A model generated the notes under the pieces. It worked only from the letters and a program-made list of their open reading frames with translations, did no database searches and had not been told where the DNA came from. Below are positions 8,917-18,100 of a stretch of 64,000 bases of DNA, piece after piece. Position 1 is the stretch's first letter. Every line of letters starts with the position of its first letter. Made by a program: the position numbers and the translations under genes. Source of the DNA: Gimesia maris (GTDB lineage Bacteria; Planctomycetota; Planctomycetia; Planctomycetales; Planctomycetaceae); assembly GCF_008298035.1 (NCBI RefSeq), contig NZ_CP042910.1:3983001-4047000 (forward strand). Direction: 5' to 3'.

Positions 8917-10584
8917 CTAACCATCATTGAAGATCAGCAGACTTTTGAGCGTCTCTGGATCAATTCGGCTGGAAATGAAATGGACTGATCCATCACAGAA
9001 ACCTGTGTGATACCCCCCGTCATGAAAACCGCCGAAGTCAGGTATCTTCTTACCGTCGAAAGAGATGTCCTCGGGTTTCGTCCAGGGGATATCTTGTTTG
9101 GCTTCAACGATGGCAATGATGTTGGAAGTGCCATCTGTCATCTCGGCAAAAGAGACTCCCTTTTTTGTACCAAAGGGAGTGTCCTTCCCCACTACTACAA
9201 AGTAAGAAGCGTTTTTCGGAGTCTCTGAATTCGGATTGTGGTAGACGGGCACCAGGGTCTCCGCAATCTTTTTATTGTGTTCACTGTCCCAGGGCTCATT
9301 CATTTTGTAGGAATCGTACAACGCCTGCTGGTCCAGGAAGGGAAGTAGCTCGACTCGCCAGCTATGTGGCGTTTTTCCATCGGGCCCCAGCACAACAGCC
9401 GGTGGAAAGTGCTTGTGAACCTGATGGTAATTATGCAGCGCCAGCATGATCAGTTTGATGTTATTTTTAGACATCGAACGCCGGGCCGCCTCCCGGGCCT
9501 GTTTTATTCCCGGCACCAGACTGGCAAGCAGCCGGGTACTTTCATTATCATTCAGGGAAGTTGCTAATGTGACCTGGTCTACTTTCTGAGTTACCCGGCC
9601 AGCCTGCAATGCAGATTCAATGACTTTCATTTTTTCCAGATCGCCTTTTTGAACGCGCTGGGGATTTTTCCTGGCAGTTTCCTGTATCTGGGCGAACATA
9701 TTTTGTCCCAGTGAGAGGACTCCTTCCAGCGCCTGTTTGACTTGCTCACTGTTTTCCTTCTGTTCAAAAATCAATTTGGCTGAAAGTTCGCGATCCAGTT
9801 TCAGACTGAAAAAAGCGACATCGGAATTGTCCCAGAGGGGAGAAAGCACAGGCCAGAATGGTATTCTTTCTGCAAGCGTGTGCATCTGCTGGCCGATGGC
9901 AAGTTCCCGAACTATGCGCATATCAATAGCAGCAGCAACGGAGGACTGTTCTACAGTTTGCAGTCTTTGACTCCACGATTTACCTGCTGTGCTTTGCAAC
10001 TGCTCGATAATCTGCAGGACCGCACTAATATTGTCTGAAACGATCATCGTTTTGTCATCAAAGAAACATAAACCATCCCCATCAATGGCTCCAGTCGTTA
10101 GAATCTGCTTTCCTTTAAAGTCAGCTTGTTTCAGCTCCAGTTTGCTGAACATCTTTTTCGCCAGCTGACGATCAATCAACTTACCTGATTTGATCACCAT
10201 GCCATACTTGATAAAGGTAGGAGTTAGGTGTTCCCCCTTCACGGAAGGGAGATAGATCAATACAACGCTTTCCAGTTGAGCAGGATCGAGACCAAATAAA
10301 TCAAAGGTTTGATTTTTCTGTTTTTCCTGCTGTATCAGTTCCCGAACGGGCTGCATTGATTTTTCTGCCAGAATCTGGGCAGGACGTACGGCTATTACTC
10401 CGAATGCTGTATCAGGCACCGCATTAAACGGAAATGCTGGTATCGGGGTTTGCTTCTGAGTTTCAGGCTCAGATCTGTCCTGCGCAAAAACCGCGCCCCC
10501 ATCACAGACAACAGTAAAAAAACAGATCGTCAAAAAAAGCGACAGAGAACGGTTACATCTGCCACGACTTGAATTGATTCGCAT
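8917..10584 (-). CDS. Exported DUF1559 protein, paralogue of the M56 ectodomain
   Basis: 555 residues from ATG 10584, chosen because AGGGG lies 7 nt upstream and because a signal peptide (LSLFLTICFFTVVCDGGAVFAQ near residues 14-35) then begins correctly. The longer frame from 10704 adds 40 unrelated residues. The mature protein aligns end to end with residues about 395-929 of the neighbouring M56 protease: both have a VPDTAFGVIAVRPAQ/VPNDALGVLALRPAE start, an EAR..A hinge, then KHFPPAVV.GPDGKTPHSWRV and EPWDSEHNKK, and end with a DUF1559 CDGS segment. It lacks the prepilin-type N-terminus of typical DUF1559 proteins. Its position 151 bp upstream of blaI on the same strand suggests a role in the same sensing circuit. 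Confidence 0.85.
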   Translation of the reverse strand: MRINSSRGRCNRSLSLFLTICFFTVVCDGGAVFAQDRSEPETQKQTPIPAFPFNAVPDTAFGVIAVRPAQILAEKSMQPVRELIQQEKQKNQTFDLFGLDPAQLESVVLIYLPSVKGEHLTPTFIKYGMVIKSGKLIDRQLAKKMFSKLELKQADFKGKQILTTGAIDGDGLCFFDDKTMIVSDNISAVLQIIEQLQSTAGKSWSQRLQTVEQSSVAAAIDMRIVRELAIGQQMHTLAERIPFWPVLSPLWDNSDVAFFSLKLDRELSAKLIFEQKENSEQVKQALEGVLSLGQNMFAQIQETARKNPQRVQKGDLEKMKVIESALQAGRVTQKVDQVTLATSLNDNESTRLLASLVPGIKQAREAARRSMSKNNIKLIMLALHNYHQVHKHFPPAVVLGPDGKTPHSWRVELLPFLDQQALYDSYKMNEPWDSEHNKKIAETLVPVYHNPNSETPKNASYFVVVGKDTPFGTKKGVSFAEMTDGTSNIIAIVEAKQDIPWTKPEDISFDGKKIPDFGGFHDGGYHTGFCDGSVHFISSRIDPETLKSLLIFNDG

Positions 10585-10819
10585 TGAAAACCCCTGACGA
10601 TTAACCGGTCGAAACTGTGATTGTAATTCCATTACAGCCAGACGCATGGATTGCGAGAGACTACTGCCCCGTCTGAAACGGCGGCAGATACGCGGGTTCC
10701 ACAAGGATGTGAACAGCGTATAGTGTTATTCGCCGGTACCGGGAAAGTCAAGGGGGGCGAATCCAGAGGCTCGGAATACTCTCAAGCTTCAAAAGATGGA
10801 ACAGGAGCCTGCAGTGGGA

Positions 10820-11992
10820 CTAATTCGTTAGATTAAGCGCTTCTGCTTCTTCGTCAGCTGCCTCTTCAGAGAGCGCTGGCAATTGAAACAATTCCCGGTC
10901 GCTGATTGTGTAATGCGGAGCACCAACGCCTTCTCTGGAAGGAGTCGGTAATGGCTTATCTGTATCTTTTGACCCAAACAACGTCAAGGAAGCCACTTTC
11001 AGGAATCCTTTCCAGGATGAGAAAGTCTGATCGACGGCTGTCGGCTCGTGCCCGCAGTGGACCATACAGTCCCGGCACTTCGGGTTGCCACTCTTTTTGC
11101 CGTACTGTTCCCAGCGAGTGGACGACATCAGCTCTGCAAAGGTTTCGGCATAACCTTCTTCCAGCAGATAGCAGGGTTTCTGCCAGCCGAAGATGTTATA
11201 GGTGGGATTGCCCCAGGGAGTACATTCCAGTTCCCAGTTCCCTTTCAGAAACTCCAGAAACAGTGGGGAATGATTGAACTTCCAGGCTTTTTTCGGGGCA
11301 GACAGGATCTGGCGGAACTTCTGAATGGTCTGATTCCGCTTCAGGAAATGTTCCTGGTCAGGGGCTTTCTCATACTGATATCCGGGAGAGAGCATCATGC
11401 TTTCGATTCCCAGTTCGGCCAGTTCGTCGAACATCTGACGTACCCGCTCTGGTTCGGCATGCTCAAACAGCGTGGAGTTGGTTGTCACGCGATGTCCGGC
11501 TTTGACGGCTGCTTTGATCGCGCTGATTGCTTTATCGTAGATCCCTTCCCGGCAGACGGCTGCATCATGGTCTTCGCGAATGCCATCCAGGTGAATCGAA
11601 AATGTAAGATATTTTGAGGGGGGATAGTTCTCTAAATGCTTTTCCAGTAAGATCGCGTTGGTACACAGATAAATGAATTTTTTGCGTTGGACCAGTCCTG
11701 CCACGATTTCCGGCATCTGGGGGTGCAGCAAAGGCTCGCCGCCGGGAATGGAAACAATGGGGGCACCACATTCGTCAACCGCTTTAAAACACTGCTCAGG
11801 ACTCAGATTCTGTTTTAAAATGTGCGCGGGAAACTGGATCTTACCACAGCCGGCGCAGGCCAGATTACAGCGGAATAAAGGCTCCAGCATCAGGACCAGG
11901 GGATAGCGTTCGACACCTTTTATACGCTGTGTCAGTACATACTTAGCTACAGTCCACATTTGAGAAAGGGGAACACCCACGATCGCCTCCAT
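10820..11992 (-). CDS. hpnH: Adenosyl-hopene synthase, radical SAM protein HpnH
   Basis: 390 residues. HpnH adds a 5'-deoxyadenosyl group to diploptene, the first step to extended, functionalised hopanoids in the membrane. The radical-SAM cluster motif CxxxCxxC is at residues 42-49 (CNLACAGC), followed by [15 protein letters not shown] and YLCTNAILL. The C-terminal part has [17 protein letters not shown] and [12 protein letters not shown], characteristic of HpnH. The N-terminus ([20 protein letters not shown]) is typical and supports the start at 11992. No other hopanoid gene (shc, hpnG, hpnN) is in the window. Confidence 0.95.
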   Translation of the reverse strand: MEAIVGVPLSQMWTVAKYVLTQRIKGVERYPLVLMLEPLFRCNLACAGCGKIQFPAHILKQNLSPEQCFKAVDECGAPIVSIPGGEPLLHPQMPEIVAGLVQRKKFIYLCTNAILLEKHLENYPPSKYLTFSIHLDGIREDHDAAVCREGIYDKAISAIKAAVKAGHRVTTNSTLFEHAEPERVRQMFDELAELGIESMMLSPGYQYEKAPDQEHFLKRNQTIQKFRQILSAPKKAWKFNHSPLFLEFLKGNWELECTPWGNPTYNIFGWQKPCYLLEEGYAETFAELMSSTRWEQYGKKSGNPKCRDCMVHCGHEPTAVDQTFSSWKGFLKVASLTLFGSKDTDKPLPTPSREGVGAPHYTISDRELFQLPALSEEAADEEAEALNLTN

Positions 11993-12118
11993 GTTGCGAA
12001 TAATTCGAAATCCATTCAGAATAAGCCAATCCTAGTGCTTTCTGAAATTCCTGTCACCCCCAATTTGCACCTATGTCTCAATAGTGTATAGAGTTAATGA
12101 AGGTTTAACGCCACCCAC

Positions 12119-13309
12119 ATGAGAATCAGCCGACTTACCGCGTATCAGGTTTCAGTCCCTTTAAAGCGAAAAATCAAGCACGCCTTGTTCAGTCGCTCGG
12201 AATCCACCTCGATTATCGTGAAATGTCAGTTGGCAGACGGAACCACAGGCTGGGGAGAATCAGTACCGCGAACATACGTTACAGGAGAATCAGCGGAATC
12301 GGTTTTTGACCAGTTTGCAGCAACCGATTTCCGTTTCCTCATTGAAAACCATCTGGATACGATCGAAGACGTCGTACAAGTCTGCTCTGAGTTTAAGCTG
12401 TCTGAACCGACCGAAGCGCCCGTTCAATATCGGGAACGAGGCTGCTTCGGCAATGCAGCCCGTTGTGCGGTTGAACTCAGTCTGCTGGACGCCGCAGCCC
12501 GTAGTTGGAATATTTCGATTTCGGAATTGATTCCTTCTCTTCCCGGAGCCGCTGAACTGTGTGAAAGCCGGGATAATGTTCATTACAGTGCAGTCCTCAC
12601 ATCGATGAAACCGCTGAAACAGGCCAGCCTGGCATTGCTCTACCGACTGACAGGCTTTCAGAGTTGCAAAGTCAAAGTGGGATTACCAGGGATCGATGAT
12701 TTTGCCCTGCTTCGAAAAATCAGAATGCTCACCGGACGAAAGATGGGATTGCGCGTTGATGCCAATGAAGCCTGGACGCGGCAACTCCTGGATGAACATG
12801 CTTCTGATTTCTCTGAACTGGCGATTCAATCAATTGAACAACCGGTGTCCCATAAATATCTCAGCACCCTCCATCAGATTCGAGGACAACTTACAACTCA
12901 GATTATGCTTGATGAGTCGCTGTGTTCTTATCGGGATGCTGAAGTGGCTATCGCAGAGGGATATTGTGATGCATTCAATCTCCGCATCTCGAAGCTCGGC
13001 GGATTGATTCCCACGGTCAGACTGGCTCACCTGGCCCGGCAGGCAGGAATTGGGTATCAGCTGGGATGCCAGGTGGGTGAAACAGGGATCCTGTCTGCTG
13101 CAGGCCGGCACTTCGCGACATCCATTCAAGGGATTGACTTTCTGGAAGGAAGCTTTGATCGTTATCTACTGCAACAGAACATCATCAAAGAAGACCTTTC
13201 GTTTCAGTGGGGAGGGCGTGCTCCTGCATTAATGGGCCCCGGATTAAGTATCACGGTCGATGAGGAACAAATCCAGAAGTTCAAAGAGCATGAGCTGATT
13301 CTGATCTGA
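12119..13309 (+). CDS. Enolase-superfamily enzyme of the muconate/mandelate racemase group
   Basis: 396 residues, cytoplasmic. It has the N-terminal capping domain (KIKHALFSRSESTSIIVK, GWGESVPRTYVTGE) and then the barrel with the expected catalytic set: the KxK pair in SCKVKVGL, the metal ligands in RVDANEAW, IEQP and LDESLCS, and the second base Lys in LRISKLGG. Two acid/base lysines on opposite strands fit the muconate lactonising subgroup, which includes dipeptide epimerases and o-succinylbenzoate synthases. The GWGE segment and the GES motif resemble dipeptide epimerases, but substrate cannot be read from sequence alone. It is divergent from hpnH with 126 bp between. Confidence 0.88.
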   Translation: MRISRLTAYQVSVPLKRKIKHALFSRSESTSIIVKCQLADGTTGWGESVPRTYVTGESAESVFDQFAATDFRFLIENHLDTIEDVVQVCSEFKLSEPTEAPVQYRERGCFGNAARCAVELSLLDAAARSWNISISELIPSLPGAAELCESRDNVHYSAVLTSMKPLKQASLALLYRLTGFQSCKVKVGLPGIDDFALLRKIRMLTGRKMGLRVDANEAWTRQLLDEHASDFSELAIQSIEQPVSHKYLSTLHQIRGQLTTQIMLDESLCSYRDAEVAIAEGYCDAFNLRISKLGGLIPTVRLAHLARQAGIGYQLGCQVGETGILSAAGRHFATSIQGIDFLEGSFDRYLLQQNIIKEDLSFQWGGRAPALMGPGLSITVDEEQIQKFKEHELILI

Positions 13310-13315
13310 ATCCAG

Positions 13316-13384
13316 AGCGTCTCACGATCTATTATACTCGATCCAAATAGCCTTGAAACGGTATGGAGAAACTGGACACAGTCT
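13316..13384. repeat. Dispersed intergenic element, copy C
   Basis: Starts AGCGTCTCACGATC 6 bp after the upstream stop codon, has one base fewer than copies A and B, ends its core GAAACGGT at 13362 and carries the tail CTGGACACAGTCT at 13372-13384. It fills almost the whole gap between two convergent genes. Confidence 0.6.
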
Positions 13385-13387
13385 CGC

Positions 13388-14380
13388 TTAAGGAATCAGG
13401 AAAATCAGTCCGGTCACGGTCAGACTCTCAAACAAGGCACCGCGTGCACTGAAGGGTAACCGCTCCACCTGATAGGGAGGGCAGTCACCAGGACGTTCGT
13501 AGCCCAGATCATATTGGCACTCATGAATCGGATACGCACCAATCATGTAAGGCAGAGCTGGTACACGTCCAAAGAAACGACCTGCAGAAATGAAAGGCTG
13601 AATGGCGGGTCCGTAATTATATCCGTAACGTTCCAGGTAAGGTTCTTCGAAGTATAAAGGATTGTAAGGAATCGCCGGGGCTTCCCATTCTTTAGTCGTC
13701 AAAGACCAGTCACGCGTCGTTCCCATGACAACCTGTTGCACGGGAATCTTTTCCAGTTGCGCGCCGGCTGTATTTGCTGGTAAATCGCCGGTTGGTGGTT
13801 TCGTATTTAACGTCAACTCTGTTAAGGGTTTCAGTCCCAATTCGACCAGGTGAGGTGAAACGGATTTCTGTTTTTCCTGTTTCGATCCAGGAAGCGCGGC
13901 CCCCGATGCGGGAGCAGGTGGTACTGTCGGTAAAGTCATTGGCCTGGGATCAAGAACAAACTCCATCTCCGGCTTCTCTAGAACCGGTTTTTGAGCTTCG
14001 ACAGGTTCCTCAATTGTTGCAAAACTGGCTTCGACCAGTTCAATCGAATGAAATTGAGAAGCTTCGTCAAATTCAAGATCTTGAACTACGGGTTTATCTG
14101 CCTGAATCGACTCAGCTGAGAGACTCTGATCCAACGGTTTCGCTGGATAATTGAATTTATTAAATCCCGTAACCCTGAAACTGTTTGATTTTACGTCGTA
14201 GATCGTCCTTTGAGGTGAATCCTGGCTTCTGGCTTCCATTGCTTTTGAAATGGCAGAGAACCTGGCGTGATCATACTCTGGCGCCACCGAAAAATGAGCA
14301 CCTTGATTCACAGCACAGCCACTGATTAACAGGCAGCAGACGCATGTCAAAACAATTGGATGATTAGCTAGCAACCTCAT
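13388..14380 (-). CDS. Lipoprotein of unknown function
   Basis: 330 residues from ATG 14380. The N-terminus MRLLANHPIVLTCVCCLLISGC is a lipoprotein signal with the lipobox ISGC. A GTGGAG sequence lies 11 nt upstream. The frame extends to 14428 but the extra 16 residues would disrupt the signal. The middle is Pro/Glu-rich and low complexity (KPEMEFVLDPRPMTLPTVPPAP). The last 90 residues are Tyr/Pro-rich (YNPLYFEEPYLERYGYNYGP, RVPALPYMIGAYPIHECQY) and look like a folded surface module. No family recognised. Its 3' end abuts repeat copy C. Confidence 0.75.
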   Translation of the reverse strand: MRLLANHPIVLTCVCCLLISGCAVNQGAHFSVAPEYDHARFSAISKAMEARSQDSPQRTIYDVKSNSFRVTGFNKFNYPAKPLDQSLSAESIQADKPVVQDLEFDEASQFHSIELVEASFATIEEPVEAQKPVLEKPEMEFVLDPRPMTLPTVPPAPASGAALPGSKQEKQKSVSPHLVELGLKPLTELTLNTKPPTGDLPANTAGAQLEKIPVQQVVMGTTRDWSLTTKEWEAPAIPYNPLYFEEPYLERYGYNYGPAIQPFISAGRFFGRVPALPYMIGAYPIHECQYDLGYERPGDCPPYQVERLPFSARGALFESLTVTGLIFLIP

Positions 14381-14780
14381 TGAATCAGGCGCTCCACGTG
14401 AAAGTATGCTGTCTCCGTTTGAAAACAACAGTAAAATGACTCGATTTCGAGATCTGGGAGTACTCTTTTCAATTATCGGCTTTGTAGTTCAGACTGGAGC
14501 ATCACCACCTTGTATAGCAGTAAGGTCTATGCAAGACCCCTAACCTGCCTGATGCATTATGCCTCTACATCAACGGCAAAGTGTACACAACAGCACTTCC
14601 TGGCTGTCTGCAGCTGCTAAAAGCGGGGAATTATGAGTCATTCATGAAATCTAAGCGAACAGGTTTCGTAGTTTATCAGTTACAATACGTACAACACTTG
14701 AACCGGTTATAAAATGAGTGGTTGAAAACAGGACGGAATACCGCGACGAGATGACTGATTAGGATGCATATAACGTTTGT

Positions 14781-14819
14781 GCAGACATCTGCTTTTGATT
14801 TTTAGCAGATCAATCTGCT
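14781..14819. promoter_or_regulatory. Two GCAGA/TCTGC dyads upstream of the giant-gene promoter
   Basis: GCAGA-CA-TCTGC (14781-14792) and AGCAGAT-CA-ATCTGCT (14804-14819) are both inverted repeats with the same GCAGA/TCTGC halves. Their centres are 25 bp apart and the second ends 13 bp before the -35 box. This is consistent with a tandem binding site for a dimeric regulator. Confidence 0.5.
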
Positions 14820-14832
14820 CCATTAAAAATCG

Positions 14833-14862
14833 TTGACATAACATTTAGTGAGTAAAGATAAT
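14833..14862 (+). promoter_or_regulatory. Sigma-70-type promoter of the giant surface-protein gene
   Basis: TTGACA (14833-14838), an 18-bp spacer, then GATAAT (14857-14862), matching the consensus in 11 of 12 positions. It would produce a leader of about 295 nt before the GTG start at 15167. It is the best promoter match I see in the window. Confidence 0.65.
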
Positions 14863-15166
14863 ATGGGGGAGATATTCTGCTATGACACACGCAACCTCCT
14901 GAGTGCACGGGAAACACTGCGGTATCAAAATTAAGCCAGGATTTCAGGGCCGTTCCTGCTGACTCCATCCCTGAAAAAGATCCCCCTCTAAATGAAGAGA
15001 CCCAATGGTACCTCTCAAACAGGATACCATATTTATATATAAACTATTTTAGAGCGCGATCTATTTAACCAGAGTGTTTTCAGATCTCTCCCCTGCAGGG
15101 CAAATTTTCCTGATGACACTGAAATGAACCTGGACACAGGCAAATACTCTAAGGAGCATCTTAAAC
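14863..15166 (+). other. Long untranslated leader of the giant gene
   Basis: About 300 bp between the predicted promoter and the GTG start. It contains AAGGAG at 15151-15156, 10 nt before the start codon. Several short inverted repeats occur, but I recognise no known riboswitch. The AT-rich stretch 15025-15055 is notable but unexplained. Confidence 0.4.
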
Positions 15167-18100
15167 GTGCGATTTATTAAATGGCTGAATCGATGCCTGG
15201 GCAAATCTCACCCTACTCCCAACCTTGAGTTTAACAGTCTGAGACAGGACCGAAACGCAGATCTGGAACTGGTCCGGCTTGAAGATCGAATTGTTCTCAA
15301 TGTCTCTGCAGTCGTTGGTGGTGTCTCCAGCGATGTACTTGAGTTGAATCTGACGCAGGCAAACGATGAAGCCACTGTTTCTGTTGTCGATGGCGGCGCA
15401 ACTCTTCAGGTTGACGACGGACAGGCAATGCCTGGTAGCATTCTGCAGTTTGACATGACGCAGATCTCATCGATTCTGGTAACAGGCACGGATCCTTCAC
15501 AGACAGTCCAGTTTCTGGGACAGGAACCACTTGTCTTAACGGGTTCCATCGATCTCACAGGATTCACGGGTGACGTGAATATTGGAATTCAACTGCAGGT
15601 CGATCCCGGTACGCCCCCCCAGTTCAGCACGGATTCGACGGTCACTTACCTCGCACAATTTGAGCTCACGAACGATCAATTAAATGTGATTCTACCGAAT
15701 CAACTGGATGCTGATGACGCATTCGTGGTTCAGATCAATGGTTCGAATCTGGAAATTCTGGACCCCGACCAGACGACTCCCCTGCTCTTCTCGACTCCGG
15801 CAGCAGGCGTGGCTTCAATCCATTTCTTTGGTTCAGATGGAGAATCGGATCTGCTGACACTGGATTACAGCAACCAGGAACTGACTGAGATCGCCATCAT
15901 ATTCGATGGGGGAACGGGGGGTAACGATGCGCTGGAATTCATGGGCGGTACCTTTGCGACTGTGACGCACAATCTGACCGGTCCCGGTTCTGGATCCATT
16001 GACATCAGTGGGAACGGGATTACCGAAATCAGTTATACCGGTCTGGAACCCGTTTTCGGCGGTGACAGTACTGCTGACAACATTGTCATCAATCTTCCTG
16101 CAGGCACGTTAGATGCCGTTCTGGAAGATTCCGTCATTCCCGGTGAGATGCAGATTCGCAGTGTATCTTCTGCATTTGAGCTGACGACGTTTGCGGTCCC
16201 TTCAGGCTCATTGACAATCAATACATCCGGTGGTAATTCAATCGTCACCTTGGATTCCTTTGACACAGACTTTGCCCCCACCAGTCTGATTCTCTCCGGC
16301 AACACTGGGGATACGTACCAGTTGACTGCCAGTGATCTGCTGGCAGATACCGTTTCCCTGACACTCGCTGGCGGAGCGACTCTGGATCTGGACAGCTATG
16401 ATGAAACCGTCAACAATTTCATCCTGGAAGAAGGGACCGTCATCGCAACCACAGGTGTGCTGACTGCTCAGTCCAATCTGGACCTTCGCTCTGGAACAGT
16501 TCAGGCACAGTTGAGTGGAATCGATCTGGTCAAAAATGGTCCCGGAACTGTGATTCTGGATGCTTTAAATGGCTATACCGGCCAGACCATTATTAATGAT
16601 GGGACCTTGCAGTTAGCACAGTCATATGCGATTCCCGGCTCTTCAGGTGTGAACCTCACCTCGATCACCAGTGTGCTGGATCTGGATGGATTGGAACTTT
16701 CAATCACTTCTCTGACAGGGACAGGCAGTGTTTTGTTGGGAGGAGCATCAGGAACCCTCACCGTTCATTCTCCTGCAGTCACTTCTGCAACGTATGCTGG
16801 AGATATCTCAGGCAATGGCAGTCTGATCAAAACGGGTGAAGGTGAATTGATCCTGTCCGGAACCAGTTCATATACCGGTTCCACAAGTGTAATCAACGGA
16901 ACATTAATAATTGATGGCTCACTCACCACTGCTGAAGTGACGGTGGATGCAAATGCAGTGCTTGGTGGTTCTGGTGTTATCAACGCCGATGTGACTGTTC
17001 ACAGCGATGGAAGCTTTACGCCTGGATCAAGCCCTGGATTCATCAGCACTGAGTATCTGACACTGGAAGCCGGTTCTGCACTGGATGTCGAAATCAACGG
17101 AACCACTGCTGGTTCAGAATACGATCAGGTACAGGTTACGGGCGAAGTCAACCTCACCGGTGCGAAGCTCAATATCTCCAGTACATTTACCGCGGCAGCG
17201 GGAACAGAATTTCTGCTGATTGATAACGATGATGTTGATTCTGTGACAGGCGAATTTGTCGATCGTGCGGAAGGAACCCTGTTTAGTTTTAACGGTAACC
17301 AGGTTTACATAACATACCAGGGAGGTGACGGGAACGATGTGGTCCTGATTGTGAACAGCCCTCCGGTTGCCGACAACCAGGCATTCTCCATTGATGAAAA
17401 CACCAGCAATACCACATCGGTTGGAACGATTGTCGCTACGGATGTGGATGTGCCACCGGACAGCCTGACTTTCAGCCTTACGGGGGGAAGCGGTCAGACG
17501 GCATTTGACGTCAGTTCCACGGGTGAGATCACAGTTCTGGATCAAACACAACTCGACTACGAAACAGCGACTTCATATGAGTTGGAAATTCTGGTCACCG
17601 ACAGTGCGGGTGCGACCGATACCGCCACTATTACCATTAATCTCAATCCACTGAATGACAACTCTCCGGTCATTGTCAATCAGATTCGCAATGTCGATGA
17701 AAATTCTGTCAATGGTACCAGTGTCGGTGCTGTGATCGTCGCCACGGATGAGGATCTTCCCGGTGATACGCTCACATTTACAGAATCCGGAGGCACTGGA
17801 TCTGCCGCATTTGATATCACTTCCGATGGTCAGATTATCGTTGCTGACCAGAGCCTGTTGAACTTCGAAACCAATCCCACATACACACTGAATGTCATTG
17901 TTGATGATAATGCTGGTTCAACGGCAACCGCGACGATTACCATCAACCTGAACGACCTGGCTGAGACGCTGGTCGTCAATCCAACCGACTGGGCTGTGGA
18001 CGATATTACCATCATCAGAGACGGCAGTCAGATTCAAATTCTGGAAACCGGAACTTCGAACGAAATTGTACCATCTCATGCGTTTGACAAAGTGACCGAT

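Noticed and set aside
10657-10690. Inverted repeat upstream of the exported DUF1559 gene considered as a terminator
   Set aside because: The stem is imperfect and no T-run follows on either strand.
14925-14960. A segment in the giant-gene leader with AAGCCAGGATTTC, reminiscent of a cobalamin-riboswitch segment
   Set aside because: The remaining conserved elements of that riboswitch are absent, and the gene has no link with B12, so I treat it as chance.
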